Source: Rhabdophis nuchalis
Taxonomy: Eukaryota > Chordata > Lepidosauria > Squamata > Natricidae
DNA length: 64,000 nt
Assembly (NCBI GenBank): GCA_039707465.1
Contig: CM077643.1
Location: forward strand, 376,705,919-376,769,918
Reading direction: 5' to 3'
Both the position numbers and the translations under genes were made by a program. This document shows, piece after piece, positions 1 through 12,400 of the stretch. The notes below the pieces were generated by a model. It was given only the letters and a program-made list of their open reading frames with translations, had not been told where the DNA came from and did no database searches. Numbering within the stretch: the stretch's first letter is position 1; each line of letters opens with the position of its first letter.

Positions 1-421
1 ACCAATTTTTTCCACCTCACAAAGGTGCTTTCATCTTCTGCCCACCAGAGGACAGCCTAAGTTCAGCTATCACACTACTGGAATAAAGAGGGAGATTTAC
101 AACAGTAGTAGGAGATTCTGCATGTGTCTGTATGAGTAATCTTGCTTGCTTCATAGTGTGGGATGAAATCCCTTGACTTCCAGGAATAAAAATTAATCAG
201 AATATCAAATAGACTGTCCCGGGTTGATATATTTTAATTCATTTTTGAAGTCTTGGAGAAGGGGTGGATACATTCATGGGTGGCAACTACAGGAACCCAC
301 CCCAACCTAACCCGTATAGTAAACCTCATTGGAAGCAGAAAGAGATGAGATATGAACAAGACAAATGCAGTCCTTCCATCCACCAGGCAAATTTTGTTTT
401 TGAAGAGATGTAGAAACTAAC

Positions 422-498
422 CTGATCCAAAGAAGGTACTCCAACAGATAATACCCAATGGCATAATCCCAAAACCAGTTTGCTGAGGAAGAGGGAGG
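422..498 (-). CDS. GULO: GULO exon 8 (residues 238-262, continues left)
   Basis: 77 bp: 25 codons plus two bases. It encodes [15 protein letters not shown] then [10 protein letters not shown], a hydrophobic segment known from GULO that probably contributes to membrane association. The acceptor is ttgcag and the donor gttagt. The final AG begins a codon, probably Ser, completed in an exon beyond the window. No later GULO exon is visible in 1-421. Confidence 0.93.
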
Positions 499-3400
499 CT
501 GCAAAAACAAGAGTATTGGATTTTTATGAACTTGTCAGAAGGCTGGGGATCTGGCATTTAAGACCATGGTATCGTGAGAACCACTTGATGCTAAGTTCAT
601 CATAAACCTGAGTATGTATCAACATGGAATTGAGTTACATACATTTGAATACATTGAAATTGTATACATACATGGAATTGAATACATACATGGAGTATGT
701 ATCAACATGGAATTGCCCACGCAGGGGGTTGGACTAGAAGACCTACAAGGTCCCTTCCAACTCTGCTATTGTATTATATTGATTGATTGCACTGATATCC
801 CATTTTTTTATTTTTCATAAAACAAGCTCATACAGGGTCTCATATGGGGTCCTGCCATCAATTTATGCCAACCACCACCACCTGGTGAGGTCCTTTGGTC
901 TGAGATCCCGAGTGGCCGATCCAAACTCACACAGTAAATTCTATGGTTGGGTTTCTCTGGTCCAGATCCAGTGCTTTAATCATTTAATTTTAGTAGGAGA
1001 GACCAGTCTCTTTCATCTGGGCACTTTTGAGATGATCTGGGAACAGTTGATGGGGATTAGCCTTGCAAAGGCATATCTGTGTTGCTATTAGATGTAACAT
1101 GTTGACCTGTAGAGTGATGACAGTTATGCTTTACCTAGCAGGGAGGTTGAATGGGGCAAAATGATAATGGGTAACCCAACAGATGGTTTACCCATTATCA
1201 TTCCCCCCCGCCCCCCATTCAACCTGTCCTGTTGAAATGAGCAAGACTCAGGTCACCCCATAGCAACTGAAATGTTCTTAATTTTTGCCTTCCTAATTTT
1301 CTTTCTCAAATAAACTTAATGGCAAACTACTTTCATCAGGGTAGCAAGTACTCACCTTGTTGGAATGATCTTGGTAGATGATGCTCACGTTTTCACTGTG
1401 AGGGAACCAAAGGAAGCGGAAATACTCAGATTTCTTCAGGTGATTATCTAGGTTGTCGAGAACCTACAAGGTGTTCAAGTTGAGAGCAGAATGGACACAT
1501 CTTAAAATTGGGTGATATTGCTCAAGTTTCTAGTTTGGTTGGCCACCCGTGTGACATGCTGAACAATTCACGTTCAAGAGTGAAATTATGAATGTATTAT
1601 TTCTCACCTTTCCTCTTGAACCTCAAGGAGGAATGCATGTGTGAAATAGTTAGTTTGGATTGAGCAATAATGACCATCCCTCTCATCCCCAAGAACCTCC
1701 TTGATAATTTATTTATTTTATTTTTATTTATTTTTATTAAATTTATATCCCGCCCTTCTCCTTGTTAGGACCCAGGGCGGCGATAAGGTTAACTTGGGTT
1801 TCCCTACTTTCATTCAAGATTTTAACCATCACACAAACACTGCTTCTCCTCTGCGAGAGCATGATTTTTCAGCCCATTAATTTGCTGCAAGAAAAGGACA
1901 CAAACAGATAGTCTAAACTCTTCCTAACAGCATGAACAGGAAACAGTTGTCATCCTTTTCATTGAGTGGACAGTTATCTTCTGGGGATGTTTAACTGGGA
2001 TTCCTGGCCTTAGTAGAGCAGTGTTTCTCAACTTTGGCAGCTTGAAGATTCACTTGCTGGCCGGGGAATTGTGGAAGTTGTCATGGTTGAGAAACACTGG
2101 AGTAGAAAGTTAGATCCGCTGGCCTAGGATGCTCTAGGGCCGTGATGGCGAACTTGGCGAACTTATGGCATGGGTGTCACAGGTCGCATGCGGAACCATT
2201 TCTTAGGGCACATGAGGCGTTGCCCTGTCAGCTCCAGCATGTTTGCGTGCACTGGCCAGTTGATTTAGGCCTTCTTTTGAAGCCGTTTTTCACCCTCTGG
2301 AGGTTTCAGGGAAGCTCCTGAAGCCTCTAGAGGTGGGGGGGAGACTGTTTTCACCCTTTCTAGCTCCTAGAAAGCTTCTGCAGCCTGGGGAGGGCAAAAT
2401 AAGCATGCCAAAAGCAGGGGGTCATGCACATAGCATTATGGGTGTGGCACGCCCATGCACGACCCCCCCTGCGCTCCGCTTGCTTTTGGCATGCGAACCA
2501 AAAAAGGTTAGCCATCACTGCTCTAGGGAATTCTCATCAATATGAAGATCTCAAATATAATGCAGAGGAACAAGAACATTCACCTGGGAGTTTTATATAG
2601 GGTATATAAAAATGCAATTTTTACAGTTTAAAACTGTGCTAAAATATTTTGGGACATCTTGTGTTTTTCCCTCTGCCCACCTCCTAAATGTTTTGCTAGC
2701 AAAATTTGATCAGTGAAACTTCATGTCACCATTGTACAAGATCAGTAATTGTTGTTCTAATTAATTGCTGCTTCCTGCCATGAACCAGTTTAAGTAGGCT
2801 TAAAAGGGGTTTAAATGGCTTAAAAATACAAAATGAGAGATTGGACAAACAGAGTAATCCCATTTCTTCCTACGTGAAAGGTTATAAATTTGCTCTGGAG
2901 ATGGGAGCCAAAATTGCAGAATTAATACACCAGAGAGCCAATTTGGTGTAATGGTTAAGGTGCTGGCTTAAAAAGCAGGAGACTGTGAATTCTAGTCCTA
3001 CCATAGATATGAAAGCTGGCTGCATGAGTTAGGGTCAGTCATTTTCTCTCAGCCCAACCCAGATTACAGGTTTATTGTTATGGGGAAAATAGAAGGAGGA
3101 AGGAGTACTATGTATATTACTTATAAAGTAATAAAGATGGGATAAAATCTAATAAATAAATAATCTAGCAGCAAAACTGACACAATTAAGTGTCAGAGAA
3201 TTCATGGCTGGCAGAGACATGGTAACAAGGTCAGCCAATGAATAGGCATAGCAACAGATCAGCCAATGGGAGCTGAAACAGAGTGGAGTCTGGGTGTGGT
3301 TCAGCCATGCAGCTCTGTGTGCTGTGCTGAGAATTGGAACTGAAACTAGCCTTTTCTGTATTAAGCTCTGTGCTGGAAATGGAACTAGTCTGGACTTGCT

Positions 3401-6376
3401 GCTCTGATCTGAAACTGAAGAATCACTCTTGGTATTGCACATTTACTCATGTGTTATTATGTACATAAAGAAGGTAATGAATCCTGCAGAATCAGTTAGC
3501 TGTGTGTGCTTTCTGAACGTGATTTCTGCAACAAACTCTGATATTGTGGATTGTATTACATCAGATTTCCTCAACCCTGGAGGAGTCCTTGAAATAATTT
3601 TCAGGATCAAGAAACCCTGCCATCTCCTCTAACTGCAAATCATTGCTAAAGAATAGGCTGAATTTTCTCAGTTCTTTTCTGCAGGCAAGGAATTTGGTTT
3701 ACCATTATGTTTTCACTAGGTTTTAGTCATCTTAAAATGGAAAGGTTGCCTTCCATTTGAAAACGGATGGTAGCTCACTGTAGATTTCTGTTGAAACCCA
3801 GAAAAGAAAATGCCGAAAATGAAAGAATAAAGTAACGAACGATTTTGCAATCCCTCTTACTGAAACCTATGCCTACGAGGCCAGGGGAACTAAGAAGCAC
3901 AAATTAACATGCAGGAACTGAAGGAGGAGTAAAATACGTTGGACAAGAATGATCCAGGGAGAGAAACAAAGAAGGTGAGCAGCCACAGAAGCTCAACAAT
4001 TCACGTAAAAAGAGCATCTGTTTGTACAACCTAATCTGGAAGCCCAGGTGCAAAATGAGAAAAAATGAGATATATATGTGCCAAAGAAAATCATGGCACA
4101 AAGAAAAGGGAAAAAAAGTTGGGGAGGGAGAATCTTTCTCTTAATTTTGCTCTCTCTCCAGCTGCTTCAGGGAACAGGAAATGCTTTGAGGACAAACAAT
4201 GTAATATTGAAGCTTATTTATGGAACTGCTGAAAATCAGTCAAAGAAGAGAAAAGAAAGAGGCTGCTCTGATTCAGGTATTACATGAAGGTGTGAAACCA
4301 CTGCCTTCTGCATCAAAGGCCAGCATTTCTCAGGGACGTAATGCCTGATCCAGGTCATTCATAAAATTATGGGCTAAGATTTAGATCTTCTGCACATCTG
4401 CATCCCTCTTTTAAAATAGGAAGTGCTGCCTTTTATGCAACTTGTCCTTTATGAATTAGAAAGTCATCTTATCTTAGCATCCCATTTCCAATGTCCAGCC
4501 TATAGGCCTCTGGAAGCCTAAAATCAGAATAGGAAGCTAACAAGTTTATCTGGACCCGCGCCAGTCCGGCTTCCGGCCCGGGCACAGCACCGAGACAGCA
4601 TTGGTCGCGTTGGTAGATGATCTCTGGAGGGCCAGAGATGGGGGTTGCTCCTCCATCCTGGTCCTATTAGACCTCTCAGCGGCTTTTGATACCATCGACC
4701 ATGGTATCCTATTGCATCGGCTGGAGGGGTTGGGGGTGAGGGGCACCGTACTACGGTGGTTCTCCTCCTATCTCTCCGGTCGATCGCAATTTGTGTTAGC
4801 AGGAGAGCAGAGGTCGACCCCGAGACCCCTCACATGTGGGGTGCCTCAGGGGTCGGTCCTCTCTCCTCTCCTGTTCAACACATATATGAAGCCGCTGAGC
4901 GAGATCATCCGTGGTTTTGGGGTAGAGTACCACCTCTACGCTGACGACACGCAGCTGTATATATCTACCCCAAACCACCCCAACGATGCCGTAGCGGTGA
5001 TGTGCCGGTGCTTTGAAGCCGTGCGGGCCTGGATGGGAAGTAACAGACTCAGACTCAACCCGTCCAAGACCGAGTGGCTGTGGTTTCCGGCATCCCGGTA
5101 CAACCAGTTGACTCCATCACTGGCTATAGGGGATGAACACCTTACCCCTGTGGATGGGGCATGCAACTTGGGCGTCCTCCTGGATACCCGGCTGTCCATG
5201 GAAGATCAAGTGACAGCCGTGGCTAGGAGAGCGTTTTACCAGGTTCGCCTGGTACGCCAGTTGCGTCCCCTATTGGATCGGGATGCCCTTTGCACAGTCA
5301 CTCATGCCCTCGTGACATCCCGACTGGACTACTGCAATTCTCTCTACATGGGGCTCCCCTTGAGGTGCACCCGAAGACTTCAGCTTGTCCAGAATGCAGC
5401 TGCGCAAGCAATAATGGGAACCTCAAGGTTTACCCACATAACACCGCTCTTGCGTGAGCTGCATTGGCTGCCTGTCGTCTTTCGGGTGCGCTTCAAGGTG
5501 TTAGTTACCATCTTTAAAGCGCTCCATGGCACGGGACCTAGTTATCTGCAGGATCGGATACTGCCTCATACATCCCTGCAGCTGATTCGCTCCCACAGAG
5601 AGGGACTTCTCCGGGTGCCGTCCACTAGGCTATGCCAGCGGACGACGCCCAGGGGAAGGGCCTTCTCTGTGGCGGGCCCAGTCCTCTGGAACGACCTTCC
5701 CCCCGAGATCAGAACAACTACAGACCTCCGCTCCTTCCGTCAAAAATTAAAAACACACTTTTTCTGCTTGGCTGGCCTAGGTTAGTCTTCCGTCTTTTAA
5801 TAGGGTTTTTAGGGGATTTTAGTGTATTTTAAGATAGGGTGATTTTAGTGCAGGGATAATTTGGTTTAATTCGTATTTTATCTATCTATTTATGTATTTT
5901 ATATTGGTATTTTTAATTTCTCCCTGTGCACCGCTCCGAGTCCCTTTGGGGAGAGGACGCGGTTTATAAATAAAAATATTATTAAAAAAATATTAAAAAA
6001 TATTAAGTCCCCCTTATTAATGGCCCTGCCTTTGCCAGTATCAGGTACTCAGAGATGCAGTTGTTCTGAAGGTTTAATTCCACAGTTGTAATTAATTGCA
6101 ACTGGATTAATCCATCATACATTCATTTATTGAAGTACTAACATGGAGCACCTTTCAAATGTTTGGTGCTTGCCAGATTTATTAGACCATATGATGGTTC
6201 CTAAACATCTAACATGGTTGGTCTCTGGGCTGGTTGTGAGTTATGGGAATTATAGTTCTTCTGAGAATGAGATGGGTGGTATCTAAATTAGATCAATGGA
6301 TGGATGGATGGATGGATGGATGGATGGATGGATGGATGGATGGATGGATGGATGGGTGGGTGGGTGGGTGGGTGGG

Positions 6377-6407
<31 letters not shown>

Positions 6408-9400
6408 ATAGCTAGCTGTGGCTGTAGCTGCAGGGAATAGGAATAGGGATAGGGATCAGGATAGAGAGATATCAAGTTAGATATAGATGTTTGTAAGACA
6501 TTAAGTCTTCCAAAGCTGCAACAACAACAACAAAAAAGCCAATGAGGAGAAGAGGGTGAATTCAATTGTTTGAAAAATTGGCCCATTCACCCCTATTTCT
6601 TGTATGCTACCAGTTTCAGTAAAACTGCCTACTCGTGGTCTCTATATTTCCTGAAAAAATAGTATATGAGAAAATCTATGCTTGATGGTCACATCAAACA
6701 CCTACTAAGTCATCCTTAAAAGTGAATAGGAATGTAGTAGACCTTTCTTGAAGTTGGCCTTCTGTGTTTGGTATTCAGAGGGCTCATCCTAGCTTTTTTC
6801 CCCTTCTTTTTATGATTCTGTAATCCCCTTTATCCAGATGGAGTTGGAGGTGACTGAATGGAGCTGAGAGTTTACTGGCCAGATGCCCTTCCTTATGCCT
6901 AAGTGGAGTTTGCAGCAGATATTTTCTCTTTGCACCCTGATAGAGAAACATCTGTCGCTGCCTAAGATTGAACTCTCAATTTTTCAAGTGGGAGGTGTGT
7001 GTCTTCACCTCTAGGCCACCTTTTGGCTCTTTCTATCAATTGTCCCCAAACATAAGTTCTCTGGGTCAGATATGGATAAAACATGATAATCTCACTGCCA
7101 ATAAAATCTAAGTAATGAAAACTTCATGAACACTAGGCAGTTTGCAATAGTAACAGCATCATCCTTGGCATAAACGTATTCCATATACTTGGCTAAATGT
7201 CCTTGAAAGCCAGTTTAGGAAATTCCTGTGTTCTGCATCTAAGACAACTTTCCATTAGTCAGATGAATTGGACAATCTCACTTTAAAAAGAGAAAACATC
7301 TTTCTATGTATTTTCTCTACTCTCTGAATAATTTTGCATACCACACCGCACCTTTTAAACTAAAGATGTTCAAAAGATGTCATTTCTCCTCCGAGGAAAA
7401 TTGTGGCATGAATTGAGCAAAGTTATGAGGCAAATTGTTCTCATCTGAGCCTTTCCCTGCTGTCCCCCTCCAGATGGGTTGGGACAGCATAGTCCCTTTT
7501 GACAATGTGGGCTGGGAATTTGGAAAGCAGCCCATCTGCCTACTAAAGGCTGCTGTAAGTTATTTGTAGGTCACAGAGACAGAGAGACCAAAATAGGATA
7601 ATTTGAGCCTGGTCATTTAACAGATTAACAGAGTTGAAAAGGATCTTGTAGGTCTTCTAGTCCAACCCCTCCCCCTCCACCCAAACAGGAGACCCTACAC
7701 CATTTCTGACAGATGGTAGTCCAGTCTCTTCTTGAAAGCTTCCAGTGGTGAAGCTCCCATAACTTCTGAATGCAACTTCTGTTCCATTGATTATTGCTCT
7801 CTCTGTCAGAAAAAGTCTCCTTATTTCCAGGTTGAAGCTCTCCTTGTTCAGTTTCCATCCATTATTCCTTCTACTTTGGAAAATAGCTTGACTCTTTCCT
7901 CTCTGTGGCAGCTCCTCAAATATTGGAACACTGCTATCTCTCCTGGTCCTTCTCTTCACTAGACTAGCCATGCCGGTTAATTGCAACCATTCATTGTATT
8001 TTTTAGCCTCCAGGCCCCTAATCATCTCAGTTGCTCTTCTCTGCACTTTTTCTAGAGTCTCAACATCCTTTTTATAGTGTGGAGAACTCTGGGTTGTTTT
8101 GTTTGATGATCCATTTGTTGGTTTTCTTGGCTGTCCACAACACTCTCAGGAGTCTCCTCCAATACCATAGCTCAAAAACATCAATATTCTTCCTATTTTG
8201 CTTCTTCAAATTCCAATGTTTCCTTCCATAGATTGTCACAGGAATACCGTGCCTAACATGAATTTGATCTTTGTAGTTATAGATAGATCATGATTTTTAA
8301 ATAACTTTATCCAGGCTTTCATGGCTGCTCTGCCAAGCCATAATCTACAGTTTATTTCTTGACTGCTTGCTTACTATTAATGCTTGAAAGGCAGAAGCTA
8401 CCCAACACTCTCCATTGTCAATTCTAAGGAATGAATTGCAGGCTGATTCTGCCCACTGCTGGGAGTTCAATCTTGACCGGCTTAAGGTTGATTCAGCCTT
8501 CCATCCTTCCAAGATTGGAAAAATGGGGACCCAGATTGTTGTGGGCAATATTCTGACTCTGTAAACTGCTTAGAGAGAGCTGTAAAGCACTATGAAGCTG
8601 TATATAAGTGCTAAGTATTACTGATAGTTGTTCTACCTGTTGTCTTTAGTTTGGTCTTCTTTAGATTTAATTTTTCATCCCATTTTTCACTATGCTCCTT
8701 AACTTTTATTACTTCAGCTTGCATTTTGGGCTACATGTTTAGTGTCATCAGCGTATTGCAAGTTATTGATGTTTCTTTCCCCAATATTAAATCCATGCTC
8801 ATGTTCTTCCAATCCATCTTCCCTTAATATATATTCAGCATATAGGTTGAATAAATAAATGGAGAGTGAACAGCTCCCATTTATCTTAGAAGCAAACAAG
8901 ACAAGAATCTTGATGTAAAATAAAGCATTCTTAGACAGGTACATTTGTACTGTAACCAAAGTCTGTCAGAAATTTGTTTTATGGAAGATAACATGAGATG
9001 GGGAGTTCTCCAAGTATAAATATGACGAATATACATTGTTCTTTCCTACCAGTGGGGAAAGAAGAGATAAAATCTTTGGCATACCTGGGGAATGCACACA
9101 CACATTTTAGATACTAAGAAATAATTTCCAAAGACCAGATACTCTCCGAAAGAAATTTAATCTTCGTACTTAGGATCCTCAGCTTAGAAGATTTCCTAAC
9201 AAATTAGATTAATTGAGACTGCTGTGCATAGAAAAAGAATACTTTGTTAACTAATTACCGCTGCATGCTGGTAAAAATTTTCTAGCAGCTTTGATTTTTC
9301 TGAGACATTAAAATATCAAATGGCAACCTGGCCACAGAGACACATCACGTGTCTCTCAAAATGGTCTCAAATTATACTTCCCAAATGCAGCATCTGAGCT

Positions 9401-12400
9401 TACCTCCTTGAGTGTAGAAGGGAAGGTGGTTTCTTGCAGGTAGAATTCTGCGACACATTGGAACGTGATTGTGAGAATGATGCCCAAACAACCCAGATGT
9501 ACACAGGCCGCTCGGAAGAGTTCAGGATTCACAGTTTCAGAGCACTCCAGGATGTCCCCTGAAGCTGTCATCAGTGTCATGGCTACCACCTGCCAGGGGG
9601 AAAACAAAGGAGCTGGTTGAATCTGGGGATCAGCCAGAGGTGGTATGTATTGAGCCACTTCTGGCAGGTTTTGGAGAACTAGAAGCAGAAATTTTGAGTA
9701 GTTCGGAGAACCGGCAAATAGGCTGGCCCCGCCCGCACTGCCTCCCAGCTGATCTTCTTTTGTTGCCCTGAACAGGAGAATGAACCTGGAGAGCAGGTTA
9801 GTGGTGTGGGGAGATAATGGGGATTTTACAGTAACCTTCCCCCAAGAGTGGGGAGGGAATGGGGATTTTGCAGTATCCTTCCCTTGCCACGCCCACAAAG
9901 CCACTCTCACGAAGCCATGCCCACAGAACCGGTAGGATGACAGGATGGTGGGGAGTGGAAGGATTTATAGTCTTTGCAGACTTGCGGGATGTAAATTACA
10001 GCCGGTCATTTGCATCCTTTTTAGAGGGTCGTTGAAGCACTTGGAGATTTACCTGTGTCCTCGGGTTCACCTGAGTAGTGCTCCTAGTTCCTGTAGTCTG
10101 CAATTTTTCCTCTGGGAATTCATTCCTACTCTCACACCATTCAAAGGGTGTTCATCCCAAATTGTATAGCTAAAAGTCTGTAGAGATTCTCAGTCATCCA
10201 GGTCATGGTTGTCCCAAAGGTGCTTTTACAGCAGGCAATTGGACTTTTTTTTTCTTTTTAAGATGTTTTGAAGAAAAAAAACAAGAAAGTCCAGTTGCCT
10301 CCTGAAAAAGCACCTTTGAGACTATCAACAAGATAAATCGACATGATAAATCCTTCAATCAAGTGAAAGCATAATGCAGTTGGTTGGTTTTGGTACAGCA
10401 TGTGATGCAAGCATAGATGCTATGTTTTCTTAGCCTAAATGCACTAAATGAACTCTAGCCACCTAGTTGCTAATACCACCCCTACATGCTCATTAACCCT
10501 GTTGGTGCCATTGTACTTATCCAAGGCTAACTGAAGACAAACAACTGAATATATGCTCATCCCATTGGAACACATTGCCTTGAGTCAATCTGAAGCACCA
10601 CAACTTCTACTACCACTTTCTCCAGCTTGGTGTCTTTCAGATTTGTTGGACATCAATTCCCATAAATCTTTGGGAATCCAAGAGATCTTGAGAGAAGGCT
10701 ATTTTACGGCCCTTGAATCTTATCTTGGTGTTGCTATCATCATATCGCAAAATGGATTTGCTCATAAAATAGTTGCCTTCAGCCCCAATACTAGCTTCTT
10801 TTTTGTTTAGGTTATGAAGTGAGCTTGTCAATTGAACGGTTGACAGTTTTGCGGTTCCAATCCCTAGTGCCACATAATGGGGTGAGCTCTTGTTACTTGT
10901 CCCAGCTTCTGCTAACCTAGCAGTTCGAAAGCACGTAAAAAATGCAAGTAGAAAAATAGGGACCACCTTTGGTGGGAAGGTAACAGCCTTCCGTACACTT
11001 TTGGCATTTAGTCATGCCGGCCACATGACCCCGGAGACATCTTTGGAGCGCTGGCTCTTCAGTTTTGAAAGCTGAAACACCACTCCCTAGAATCAGGAAC
11101 AACTAGCACATATGTGCGAGGGGAACCTTTACTTTTACTTTAACACTTAAATTGGGTTTTTCTTAACAGTTATTGCATACCCACAGTCATTTTGAGAAGA
11201 GGGGTGTCATATAAATGCAGGACAGGACAGCCTCTTTAGAGCAATCTGCATTTAGGATACAGGAGCAATAAAAGGAACAAACTTTGAGTGAGGGGTCCGT
11301 ACCTGCCATCTTGAAAGAGGCGGTAGTGAGGCCCCTCCTCAAGAAGCCGTCCCTGGACCCAGCTTTATTAGAGAACTATCGTCCGGTCTCCAACCTTCAC
11401 TTTTTGGTGAAGGTTGTTGAGATTGTGGTAGCCCAACAGTTTCCGCGACACCTGGAGGAAGTTGATTATCTAGACCCGCGCCAGTCCGGCTTCCGACCCG
11501 GTCACAGTACCGAGACGGCATTGGTCGCGTTGGTTGATGATCTCTGGAGGGCGCGGGATAGAGGTTATTCCTCTATCCTAGTCCTGTTAGACCTCTCGGC
11601 GGTTTTTGATACCATCGACCATGGTATCCTATTGCACCGACTGGGGGGGTTGGGGCTGGGAGGCACCGTTCTGCGGTGGTTCTCGTCCTACCTCTCTGGT
11701 CGGTTGCAATATGTGTTGACGGGAGGGCAGAGGTCGACCTCGAGACCCCTCTTATGTGGGGTTCCTCAGGGGTCGGTCCTCTCGCCCCTCTTGTTTAACA
11801 CATATATGAAGCCGCTGGGTGAGATCATCCGGGGTTTTGGGGTGGAGGACCATCTGTACGCTGACGACACTCAGCTGTACATATCCACCCCAGACCACCC
11901 CAACGATGCCGTCGAAGTGCTGTCCCGGTGTTTGGAAGCCGTACGGATCTGGATGGGTGGTAACAAACTCAAGCTCAACCCTGCCAAGACTGAGTGGCTG
12001 TGGTTTCCGGCACCCCGGTTCAGCCAGATTACTCCAACTCTGGCCATTGGTGGAGAAACACTGGCCCCCGTGGAGAGGGCGCGCAATTTAGGGGTCCTCC
12101 TGGATTCCCGGCTGTCCTTGGAGGACCATGTGGCGGCCGTGGCCAGGGGGGCGTTTCATCAGGTACGCCTGATGCGCCAATTGCGCCCCTTACTGGACCG
12201 GGCTGCCCTTCGCACAGTCACTCAAGCTCTCGTGACGTCCCGTCTCAACTACTGTAATGCTCTCTACATGGGGCTTCCCTTGAGGTGCACTCGAAAGCTA
12301 CAGCTAGTCCAAAACGCAGCCGCGCGGGTAATTACGGGAGCCACCAGAAGCTCCCATATAACACCAATCCTGCGCGAGCTGCATTGGCTTCCTGTGGTCT

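Noticed and set aside
6243..6586. M-D-G-W and S-I-H-P repeat proteins
   Set aside because: Translation of a tetranucleotide array.
10637..10966. 109-codon minus-strand ORF
   Set aside because: Overlaps the SINE at 10840 and unrelated intron; no similarity recognised.
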